Of a stretch of 5,056 nt of DNA, positions 1 through 5,040 are shown in pieces. The stretch spans positions 1 to 5,056 of the forward strand of contig JAQXLO010000211.1 of assembly GCA_029012165.1 (NCBI GenBank), read 5' to 3'. The stretch comes from Oscillospiraceae bacterium. GTDB taxonomy: Bacteria > Bacillota > Clostridia > Oscillospirales > Acutalibacteraceae. The notes beneath the pieces are model-generated. The model saw only the letters and a program-made list of their open reading frames with translations. It searched no databases and was not told the origin of the DNA. The position numbers were made by a program, and so were the translations under genes. How positions within the stretch are numbered: position 1 is the first letter of the stretch; every line of letters starts with the position of its first letter.

Positions 1-20
1 CGCCTTTATCGACAGTCTGG

Positions 21-59
21 ACGGAGCAGTCTCCCTCCTGAGAGACTGCTCCGTTTTTT
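21..59 (+). terminator. Strong intrinsic terminator of an upstream + strand gene
   Basis: A perfect 13-bp stem (21-33 pairs with 42-54) encloses an 8-nt loop and runs straight into a T-tract at 54-59. The T-tract lies on the + strand only; the opposite side has no T-run. The hairpin therefore most likely ends a gene beyond the left edge. The minus-strand hydrolase gene stops at 59, so the two units converge here, and the same stem might also slow transcripts coming from the right. Confidence 0.9.
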
Positions 60-763
60 CAGTTCTGCTCCAACACGGACGCATCCGCCGTGATGTTGAC
101 CTTTTTGTAGTTCTCCGCTTTCGGCATGAAAAAGACGTCGCCGTCCTCGTTGCCGCAGATGCAGTAGTAGTGCCCGTCCCGATAGACCAGCGCCGCACCG
201 TCCTCCACGCCGATGCCGTCCTCGCCGACTTCGGGCAGGCGTTCGCCGAACTTCTGCCACACTTCGCTGATGTAGTGCGGGCTGTAGTAGCGGGGCAAAA
301 AGCCGAGACACGGCAAAAAGACGAACGACCCGCCTTCGCCGCAGTCATCGTACCCGCCCGTGAACCAGCACATGGCGCCGCTGCTGAATCCCGAAAGGAC
401 GGTGCCCTTGTCATACGCTTTGCGCAGGGCTTTGTCGGCGCCCGTTTTGCGCAGGGTGTCCATGAGGAACTGCAAATTCCCGCCGCCGACATAGACAATG
501 TCACAGCCGAGGATTGCCGCTTCGATTTGCTGTGCGGTCAACATTTCGTCTGTCAGAAACAGCGTCTCGAATCGGCTGCAGCCGATGCGCAGGAACGTGT
601 CCTGCAAGGCTTCCTCGGATTCCCCGATGCGGTCAAAGCCCGCCGTGGGCAAAAACACTACAGAGGGATTCTCTTTGCCGGACAGGGATACGATATGTTC
701 TGCGACGGTGTACATTTCGCCGTTGTCGAAGTGACCGCCGCCCAAGGCTACGATGGTTGCCAT
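59..763 (-). CDS. Peptidase S51 / dipeptidase E-like serine hydrolase
   Basis: The 234-aa product resembles the peptidase S51 family (alpha-aspartyl dipeptidase PepE and its Firmicute relatives), cytoplasmic serine hydrolases with a class I glutamine-amidotransferase-like fold. It begins with a beta strand and Gly run (MATIVALGGG). A GGGN motif is at 93-96, the usual substrate-loop signature. A nucleophile elbow SGFSSGA is at 124-130, with Ser127 as the expected nucleophile. An SPHY motif puts His163 in the place of the catalytic His, and Glu187 (GVEDG) is the likely third member. There is no signal peptide. The elbow normally reads G-x-S-A-G, so Ser128 is a substitution. The reading frame is open far upstream, but the start at 763 is preferred because AAAGGAG lies 8 nt before it and the family N-terminus begins exactly there. 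The substrate is not known; many relatives are annotated as peptidase E without assay. Confidence 0.92.
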   Translation of the reverse strand: MATIVALGGGHFDNGEMYTVAEHIVSLSGKENPSVVFLPTAGFDRIGESEEALQDTFLRIGCSRFETLFLTDEMLTAQQIEAAILGCDIVYVGGGNLQFLMDTLRKTGADKALRKAYDKGTVLSGFSSGAMCWFTGGYDDCGEGGSFVFLPCLGFLPRYYSPHYISEVWQKFGERLPEVGEDGIGVEDGAALVYRDGHYYCICGNEDGDVFFMPKAENYKKVNITADASVLEQN

Positions 764-771
764 ATGGTTAT

Positions 772-778
772 CTCCTTT
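772..778 (-). promoter_or_regulatory. Ribosome binding site of the S51-like gene
   Basis: AAAGGAG on the minus strand lies 8 nt before the ATG at 763. It fixes the start and rules out the long upstream extension of the reading frame, which would run back through the divergent promoters and across the neighbouring gene. Confidence 0.85.
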
Positions 779-789
779 GCTTTTTCTAA

Positions 790-818
790 AGTGTAGCAGA
801 AAATGCACAAAATGTCCA
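790..818 (-). promoter_or_regulatory. Sigma-A type extended -10 promoter for the S51-like gene
   Basis: On the minus strand, a -35 box TGGACA (818-813, five of six consensus bases) is followed by a 17-nt spacer and a -10 box TACACT (795-790, four of six). A TG dinucleotide sits one base upstream of the -10 (798-797), making it an extended -10. Transcription should begin near 783, leaving a leader of about 20 nt that is nearly all ribosome binding site. Confidence 0.7.
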
Positions 819-828
819 TCTTTCGCCG

Positions 829-847
829 CAAAAAGAAAAAATTTTTG
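829..847. promoter_or_regulatory. Shared A/T tract between divergent -35 boxes (possible UP element)
   Basis: This A-rich then T-rich run has CAAAAA (829-834) inverted against TTTTTG (842-847) and a central A5T5 palindrome (837-846). It fills most of the 29 bp between the two -35 boxes. That is where an UP element contacted by the RNA polymerase alpha subunits would sit for both promoters. A regulator site is also possible. The sequence composition is seen; the function is inferred. Confidence 0.4.
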
Positions 848-876
848 TTGATGTTTTTTTATCTGTATGGTACTAT
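848..876 (+). promoter_or_regulatory. Sigma-A type extended -10 promoter for the sugar operon
   Basis: A -35 box TTGATG (848-853) is followed by 17 nt and a -10 box TACTAT (871-876). A TG at 868-869 gives an extended -10. A second -10-like string, TATAAA (874-879), overlaps it but would need a 20-nt spacer. The start of transcription should fall near 883, giving a leader of about 31 nt. No riboswitch or leader hairpin fits in that space. Confidence 0.7.
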
Positions 877-894
877 AAAGATGTATCAACTGGG

Positions 895-904
895 AAAGGA
901 AGGA
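895..904 (+). promoter_or_regulatory. Ribosome binding site of the TIM-barrel gene
   Basis: AAAGGAAGGA ends 9 nt before the ATG at 914. It supports that start over an in-frame ATG at 803, which lies upstream of the predicted promoter and would add 37 residues (lysine-rich, then hydrophobic) unlike the family. Confidence 0.85.
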
Positions 905-913
905 TACATAACT

Positions 914-1738
914 ATGAAATTTCCGATTGCGTTGCAGCTGTACTCCGTGCGTGACGATATGGCGGCGGACTTTGAGGGTACACTGCGCAAGGTCAAAGCC
1001 ATGGGCTATGACGGCGTAGAATTCGCCGGCCTGTTCGGCAGGAGTGCCGCCGAAATCAAGGCGATGCTCGAGGAAATCGGTCTGGAAGCCGTTTCCGCCC
1101 ATGTGCCGTACTACGATGCGGTGGACGATCCCGAGGCTGTTTTCTCCGTATACAAGGAGATCGGCTGCAAATATGTCGCTGTCCCTTACCTCACCGAGGA
1201 GCGCCGTCCCGGCACCGAGGGCTACCCCGAGACCGTCGAGGGCATCCGCAAGATGGGCGAAGCGGCGAAAAAGCTCGGTCTTGTGCTTCTGTACCACAAC
1301 CATGACTTCGAGTTCACCAGCAAGATCGACGGCAAGTATGCGCTGGATGTGCTGTACGAAACCATCCCTGCCGACCTGCTGCAAACCGAGATCGATACCT
1401 GCTGGGTCAATGTGGGCGGCGAAGACCCTGCGGACTATGTGGTGAAATACACCGGTCGTGCCCCCGTGGTGCATCTCAAGGATTTCTACAAATCCGGCGA
1501 GGGCAAGGGCAAGCTGTACGAGCTGATCGGCATCGAGGACGACGGCGAAGCGGCGGAAAGCACCTTTGAGTTCCGTCCCGTGGGCTACGGTATGCAGGAC
1601 TTCCCGAAGATCCTGGCCGCCTGCGAAACGGCGGGCGCACAGTGGGTCGTCGTGGAGCAGGATAACCCCAGCATGGACAAATTCCCGCTGGAATGCGCCG
1701 CCATGAGCATTGAGTACGTCAAAGGCTTATTTCAATAA
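914..1738 (+). CDS. Sugar phosphate isomerase/epimerase-like TIM-barrel protein
   Basis: The 274-aa product belongs to the xylose isomerase-like TIM-barrel superfamily (AP endonuclease 2 type), which includes inosose dehydratase, hydroxypyruvate isomerase and ketose 3-epimerases. These cytoplasmic enzymes bind a divalent metal and shift, epimerise or eliminate on a sugar or keto-sugar. Seen in order: a first strand IALQLYSVRDD (5-15), GYDGVEFAG (31-39), SAHVPYY (61-67), a His-Asn-His cluster followed by DFEF (128-134), TEIDTCW with Asp161 (158-164), VVHLKDF with His187, Lys189 and Asp190 (185-191), and VVVEQDN with Glu249 (245-251). Asp161, His187 and Glu249 fit the usual metal ligands; the fourth should be in the 128-133 stretch. 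The length is normal for the family and there is no signal peptide. It is the first gene of a two-gene operon with a Gfo/Idh/MocA oxidoreductase 18 nt downstream, which suggests sugar, inositol or glycoside breakdown. The exact substrate cannot be read from sequence. Confidence 0.92.
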   Translation: MKFPIALQLYSVRDDMAADFEGTLRKVKAMGYDGVEFAGLFGRSAAEIKAMLEEIGLEAVSAHVPYYDAVDDPEAVFSVYKEIGCKYVAVPYLTEERRPGTEGYPETVEGIRKMGEAAKKLGLVLLYHNHDFEFTSKIDGKYALDVLYETIPADLLQTEIDTCWVNVGGEDPADYVVKYTGRAPVVHLKDFYKSGEGKGKLYELIGIEDDGEAAESTFEFRPVGYGMQDFPKILAACETAGAQWVVVEQDNPSMDKFPLECAAMSIEYVKGLFQ

Positions 1739-1756
1739 AGAAAGGATTGTTTACCC

Positions 1757-2896
1757 ATGAGTGATGCAGTATTGAATCAATTCACACAGGCTGTCGAGGA
1801 GGAAAAGAAAGTTTCCGACCGCAGACTGAAAATCGGTATCATCGGCACCGGCTGGATCGCCGAGGCGCACATTGAGAGTTATCTCGACATGGACGATGTG
1901 GACATCGTCGCCATGGCTGACCTGATTCCCGGCAAGGCCGAGAAGTTCGCCGCCAAGTACGGCGTGGAGGGCTGCCGCTTCTATCCCAGCCACAAGGAAA
2001 TGCTCGACAACGAGGAGCTGGACGGCGTTTCCATCTGCACCTACAACATGACCCATGCCGAGTGCGCCATTTACGCACTGGAAAAGGGCGTCAACGTCCT
2101 GCTGGAGAAGCCCATGTGCGTCACCACCGAGGAAGCGGTGGAGATCATGCGTGCCGAAAAGAAGAGCGGCAAGATCCTGTCCATCGGCTTCCAGCCCCGT
2201 CTGGACGAAAACATGAAGATGGTCAAGCAGATCGTGCAGTCCGGCGTTCTGGGCGAGATCTACTACATCCAGACCGGCGGCGGACGCAGACGCGGCGTGC
2301 CGAACAGCACCTTCATTGAAAAGAAAACCGCCGGCATCGGCGCCATGGGCGACATCGGCTGCTACTCTCTGGACATGGTGCTCAACGCCATTGGCTATCC
2401 GAAGCCCCTGACCGTCACCGGCTACACCTCCGCTTTCTTCGGCGCCAACCCGAAGTACAACAACCCTGCGGACGCCGCCCGCTTCAACGTGGAGGATTTC
2501 GCCGCCGCATTCGTCCGTCTGGAGGGCGGCATCATCCTCGACTTCCGTATCTCCTGGGCGATGCACATCGACTCTCCCGGTGACACCATCATCCTCGGCA
2601 AGGAGGGTGCCCTGCGCATCCCCGCCACCGACTGCTGGAACGGCAGTATCGGCGGTCCCATGACCATCTACTCCGACATGGCGGGCAACCAAGTGGAGAC
2701 CAAGATCCCCGTTTGCGAAAACAAGGGCAAGGGTCTGTTCTACAAGAAAGTGCGCTCCTTCCTCGACGCCATCCTGGAGAACGGCAAGGCGCCCGTACCG
2801 TCCAGCGAGATCCTGTACAATCAGGCGATCATTGACCACATCGTCAAGTCCGCAGAGCTGGGCAAGGAAATCGAGGTCGTCATCCCCGAAATCTAA
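1757..2896 (+). CDS. Gfo/Idh/MocA family NAD(P)-dependent oxidoreductase
   Basis: The 379-aa product has the two-domain layout of the Gfo/Idh/MocA family, cytoplasmic dehydrogenases that oxidise or reduce a sugar, inositol or related hydroxyl using NAD(P). The Rossmann dinucleotide motif GIIGTGWIAEAH is at 27-38. The second-strand acidic residue Asp55 (MADL) suggests preference for NAD over NADP. The EKP motif at 117-119 supplies the catalytic Lys118. The substrate domain has GAMGDIGCYSLD at 195-206, with Asp199 and Tyr203 at the positions that form the active site. A C-terminal sheet covers roughly 215-325. About 22 residues precede the first strand, slightly longer than the simplest members. 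The start is supported by AAAGGA 10 nt upstream; there are only 18 nt after the preceding stop and no terminator between, so the two genes are one operon. It may oxidise a sugar that the TIM-barrel enzyme then rearranges. The family is sure; the substrate is not. Confidence 0.95.
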   Translation: MSDAVLNQFTQAVEEEKKVSDRRLKIGIIGTGWIAEAHIESYLDMDDVDIVAMADLIPGKAEKFAAKYGVEGCRFYPSHKEMLDNEELDGVSICTYNMTHAECAIYALEKGVNVLLEKPMCVTTEEAVEIMRAEKKSGKILSIGFQPRLDENMKMVKQIVQSGVLGEIYYIQTGGGRRRGVPNSTFIEKKTAGIGAMGDIGCYSLDMVLNAIGYPKPLTVTGYTSAFFGANPKYNNPADAARFNVEDFAAAFVRLEGGIILDFRISWAMHIDSPGDTIILGKEGALRIPATDCWNGSIGGPMTIYSDMAGNQVETKIPVCENKGKGLFYKKVRSFLDAILENGKAPVPSSEILYNQAIIDHIVKSAELGKEIEVVIPEI

Positions 2897-2911
2897 TCTC
2901 CGAAAAGCTGT

Positions 2912-2945
2912 GGGGCTGTTGCGCAATGTGACAGCCCCTGTTTTT
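2912..2945 (+). terminator. Intrinsic terminator of the sugar operon
   Basis: An 8-bp GC-rich stem (GGGGCTGT at 2912-2919 with ACAGCCCC at 2931-2938) can be lengthened inward by weak G-U and one C-G pair, and is followed by TG and five Ts. It begins 16 nt after the oxidoreductase stop. Only 17 nt separate its T-run from the Fic start, so the Fic gene either depends on readthrough or has a promoter that overlaps this element or lies inside the preceding gene. Confidence 0.82.
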
Positions 2946-2962
2946 GTTGCGAGGAATGTTCT

Positions 2963-3952
2963 ATGAAAAACAAAAAGCCGCCCTTCGAGATCACTACGGC
3001 AATGATCGACGCCGTGGCGGATATTGCCCGGCTGGTCGGACAGCTGCAGGGAACCGCAATGTCGCCCGCCAGCCCGATTCTGCGCCGTACCAACCGAATC
3101 CGAACAATCCACGGCTCATTGGCGATTGAGCAGAACACGCTCAGTCTGGAACAGGTCACAGCCGTTTTGAACGGCAAGCAGGTTTTGGCGCCGCCCAAGG
3201 ATATCGCAGAGGTCAAAAATGCCTACGAAATCTACGAGCGCATGGAGGAGTTGGATCCGTTTCGGGTGGACGATCTGCTGTTGGCGCACCGAATTATGAC
3301 ACGGGGTCTGCTCGAAGAATCGGGTGTGTTTCGTTCCAAGCCGGTGGGTGTCGTGGACGGGCAGGGAAACATCCTGCACTTCGGCACCTTGCCGCAGTAT
3401 GTCCCGGATCTGGTCATGGAGCTTCTTGAGTGGGCAAAGCACAGCGATGTGCATATGCTGATCCGCAGTTGTGTCTTTCACTATGAATTGGAGCTGATCC
3501 ATCCCTTTGCCGACGGTAACGGACGTGTCGGCAGACTGTGGCACACCCTGCTGCTCTCCCGGTGGAATCCGATCTTTGCGTGGCTGCCGGTCGAATCCAT
3601 GATCCATGACCGGCAAGCGGAATACTATACGGCGTTCAACCGCGCCAACGGGGAGGGAGAAGCCACCCTTTTTGTGGAGTTCATGCTTTCCGTGATTCAA
3701 GCATCCCTCATGGAAGCAGCAAAAGTGAGCGATGGAATGAGCGATGCGCCGAAAAGGAAAGGGGAAATACGGCGAGAAGCAATCGAAGCGTTTCTGCGTG
3801 AGCACCCCAGTGTGCGCAATGCGGATGTGCAGGCGCTGTTCCGGGTGTCCCCGGCAACCGCCAACCGTTTGCTTTCGCAATGGGCCAAGGAAAACTTGCT
3901 CGTGCGTGTCCGGCGGGACGGACACTGGGCGTATATTCTAAAGAACAAATAA
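2963..3952 (+). CDS. Fic family protein (probable AMP-transferase) with C-terminal winged helix
   Basis: The 329-aa product is a Fic-domain enzyme; the family transfers AMP (rarely other phosphate groups) from a nucleotide to a hydroxyl on a target protein. The complete active-site motif HPFADGNGRVGR is at 180-191: His180 is the general base, Asp184 the metal ligand, and the Gly-Asn-Gly-Arg loop binds phosphates. An N-terminal Fic_N-like region covers about 38-95. It carries SLAIEQ at 52-57, matching the inhibitory [S/T]xxxE[G/N] helix of class II Fic proteins except for the final Gln. Glu56 is the residue expected to block ATP. Residues about 265-327 form a winged helix-turn-helix, with a likely recognition helix at 296-308. 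No separate antitoxin gene adjoins, consistent with self-inhibition. GAGGA lies 7 nt before the start. No clear promoter is seen after the upstream terminator. Activity is inferred from the intact motif; the target is unknown. Confidence 0.95.
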   Translation: MKNKKPPFEITTAMIDAVADIARLVGQLQGTAMSPASPILRRTNRIRTIHGSLAIEQNTLSLEQVTAVLNGKQVLAPPKDIAEVKNAYEIYERMEELDPFRVDDLLLAHRIMTRGLLEESGVFRSKPVGVVDGQGNILHFGTLPQYVPDLVMELLEWAKHSDVHMLIRSCVFHYELELIHPFADGNGRVGRLWHTLLLSRWNPIFAWLPVESMIHDRQAEYYTAFNRANGEGEATLFVEFMLSVIQASLMEAAKVSDGMSDAPKRKGEIRREAIEAFLREHPSVRNADVQALFRVSPATANRLLSQWAKENLLVRVRRDGHWAYILKNK

Positions 3953-3995
3953 AAAAGTTGCAGGCAGATCGTTGTGATGACGGTCTGCCTGTTTT
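3951..3995. terminator. Bidirectional terminator between convergent genes
   Basis: A 13-bp stem with two G-U pairs (3961-3973 with 3979-3991) and a GTGAT loop is followed by TTTT at 3992-3995 on the + strand. On the minus strand, CAAC and then six Ts (3956-3951) follow the same stem. It begins 8 nt after the Fic stop and ends 3 nt before the stop of the convergent gene at 3999, so one hairpin can serve both units. The minus-strand tail overlaps the TAA region of the Fic gene. Confidence 0.85.
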
Positions 3996-3998
3996 GGA

Positions 3999-4925
3999 TC
4001 AGAATTTTGCTTTTTTTCTGCGGAAGAGGGGCAGGGAATCGTAGTATTCCTCCCACACCTTGTCCAGCACCACCGCCAGCTCCCGCATGAGCGCCTGGCT
4101 GTAGTTACCTTTGGTATTGTTTTTGGTGAACATGACCATCAGGTAGCATCCGCCGTTTTCCGTTTGCACCACGGCGCAGTCCCCGGCGGTGCCGTACATC
4201 CCGCTTTCCCAGTACCAGCCGCTCTTGTGGGCAACGGTCTTTTTCAGCCCGTCCCGAATGGGGGAGAACTTGGCTTCGGTCAGCAGTTTCCATGCAAAGT
4301 CGGCGTGCTCTGCCCGGGAGTGACAGTATTTGTACAGCGCATACCACTCTGCCGCCCGGTCGCTCACGGTGCAGTCGCCCATGTAGTTGTAGGACTTGAC
4401 GACCGTGCCGCTGCCGAGACCTGCCAAAAACAGGTTGAAGGTTTCCTTGGTGGCATAGCGCAGGAAGGTTTCGTAGCAGACGTTGTTGGACACATGAATC
4501 ATGCGTGTGAGCAGATATTCCACCGTGTAGCTGCCGCTGCCCCGACCGAAGTCATGGTAGTGGAGCTTGCCGGTGTTGACGTACATTTTGGTGTCCAAAG
4601 AGAGCTTGCCCTCATCCATCTGTTTACAGATGTACAGGAGCATGGCGGCCTTGATGGTGCAGTTGCTCTGGAACTTCTTGTTGGCGTTATGGGATGCAAC
4701 CTCCTTCGGCGCTCTGCCGCTGATGTCGTACACGCCCCAGCCGACGGAGAAGTTGTAGCGCTTGTACACCTTGTCCAGCGCACTTTGCAGATCGTCGGAA
4801 ACGGAATAGGTCAGGTTTTTGCGCACCCCGCCGAGCCGACACGCCGCCTGAGCGGACGGAACGCTTGCCGTGGCGAGAAGCAAAAAGGACAGGAAAAAAG
4901 CGCAGATTCTCTTGGATAGTTTCAT
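3999..4925 (-). CDS. Exported beta-lactamase-like (penicillin-recognising fold) protein with Cys in place of the active-site Ser
   Basis: The 308-aa product has a signal peptide: Lys3, Lys5 and Arg6, a hydrophobic core at 8-20, and a likely cut after AQA at 25-27. The body resembles the class A beta-lactamase/serine hydrolase fold. In order: a first sheet with VGWGVYD (61-67), the helix SNCTIKAAMLLY (87-98) where the SxxK motif belongs, SNN at 146-148 matching SDN, and HKSGW at 233-237 matching KTG. The usual Ser is Cys89 here, with Lys92 kept. The Ser146-Lys234 gap is 88 residues, against 104 in TEM-type enzymes, and no omega-loop Glu is evident, so classic beta-lactam hydrolysis is unlikely. 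The mature part has eight Cys and a basic tail (FRRKKAKF). It may act on cell-wall peptides or be a non-catalytic binder. The ATG at 4925 has AAAGAGGG 6 nt upstream. An in-frame GTG at 4952 lies upstream of the predicted transcription start and is rejected. Confidence 0.85.
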   Translation of the reverse strand: MKLSKRICAFFLSFLLLATASVPSAQAACRLGGVRKNLTYSVSDDLQSALDKVYKRYNFSVGWGVYDISGRAPKEVASHNANKKFQSNCTIKAAMLLYICKQMDEGKLSLDTKMYVNTGKLHYHDFGRGSGSYTVEYLLTRMIHVSNNVCYETFLRYATKETFNLFLAGLGSGTVVKSYNYMGDCTVSDRAAEWYALYKYCHSRAEHADFAWKLLTEAKFSPIRDGLKKTVAHKSGWYWESGMYGTAGDCAVVQTENGGCYLMVMFTKNNTKGNYSQALMRELAVVLDKVWEEYYDSLPLFRRKKAKF

Positions 4926-4931
4926 AAAAGT

Positions 4932-4939
4932 CCCTCTTT
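4932..4939 (-). promoter_or_regulatory. Ribosome binding site of the beta-lactamase-like gene
   Basis: AAAGAGGG on the minus strand is 6 nt before the ATG at 4925. It lies inside the longer reading frame that starts at GTG 4952, which argues that the extra nine codons are leader and not protein. Confidence 0.8.
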
Positions 4940-4954
4940 CGACAGATTGCACAT

Positions 4955-4983
4955 ATTATACTTCGCAAAGCATAATTTGTCAA
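4955..4983 (-). promoter_or_regulatory. Perfect-consensus sigma-A/sigma-70 promoter
   Basis: On the minus strand, TTGACA (4983-4978) is separated by exactly 17 nt from TATAAT (4960-4955). All twelve consensus bases match at ideal spacing. The expected transcription start is near 4948, giving a leader of about 22 nt. It drives the exported beta-lactamase-like gene. Core promoters this perfect are uncommon and suggest strong expression, or a strong promoter held down by a repressor. Confidence 0.9.
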
Positions 4984-5003
4984 CAAATCGGCATATCAAA
5001 TCG
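4984..5003. repeat. Direct repeat CAAATCG x2 touching the -35 box
   Basis: CAAATCG occurs at 4984-4990 and again at 4997-5003, a 13-bp period. Read on the minus strand this is CGATTTG, six bases, CGATTTG, then immediately TTGACA. The position directly upstream of a promoter suits a regulator or RNA polymerase contact site. A further inverted copy of the six-base core lies at 5035-5040. Function is inferred only. Confidence 0.45.
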
Positions 5004-5040
5004 TGATTTTTCCGTTTTTCACGGAAAATTGTGGGATTTG
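4997..5040. repeat. Nested dyad upstream of the consensus promoter
   Basis: A perfect inverted repeat, TTTTCCGT (5008-5015) and ACGGAAAA (5021-5028) with a 5-nt spacer, is flanked by outer arms CAAATC (4997-5002) and GATTTG (5035-5040). Neither strand has a T-run after the stem, so it does not look like a terminator. It sits roughly 25 bp upstream of the -35 box and could be a protein binding site. Another small perfect dyad, GTGC-TTC-GCAC, follows at 5040-5050. No gene is visible between 4984 and the window end. Confidence 0.4.

Noticed and set aside
170..796. 208-aa open frame on the + strand
   Set aside because: It lies opposite the S51-like gene, its protein matches no family, and the open frame is a by-product of GC-rich codon use on the other strand.
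800..814. AAAATG direct repeat (800-805 and 809-814)
   Set aside because: It is a short A-rich repeat inside the minus-strand promoter spacer and could easily arise by chance.
764..1474. Long upstream extension of the S51-like reading frame on the minus strand
   Set aside because: It is a shadow of the TIM-barrel gene. The family N-terminus, a good ribosome binding site and a promoter all point to the start at 763.
1751..3112. 453-aa open frame on the minus strand
   Set aside because: It is antisense to the oxidoreductase and the Fic start, has low-complexity Val/Gly/Asp/His composition typical of shadow frames, and has no ribosome binding site or family motif.
2963..3952. Fic/Doc toxin-antitoxin pair
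   Set aside because: No small antitoxin gene precedes or follows the Fic gene, and the inhibitory-type motif is in the same protein.
4836..4847. Possible lipoprotein signal at Cys29 of the exported protein
   Set aside because: The residues before Cys29 are A-Q-A-A, lacking the Leu-type residue at -3 of a lipobox. A standard cut after AQA fits better.
4164..4919. 251-aa open frame on the + strand
   Set aside because: It is antisense to the beta-lactamase-like gene, with the same shadow composition and no recognisable motif.
5008..5028. Hairpin TTTTCCGT/ACGGAAAA as a terminator
   Set aside because: The stem is AT-rich at its base and is not followed by a T-run on either strand. No gene end is visible next to it.
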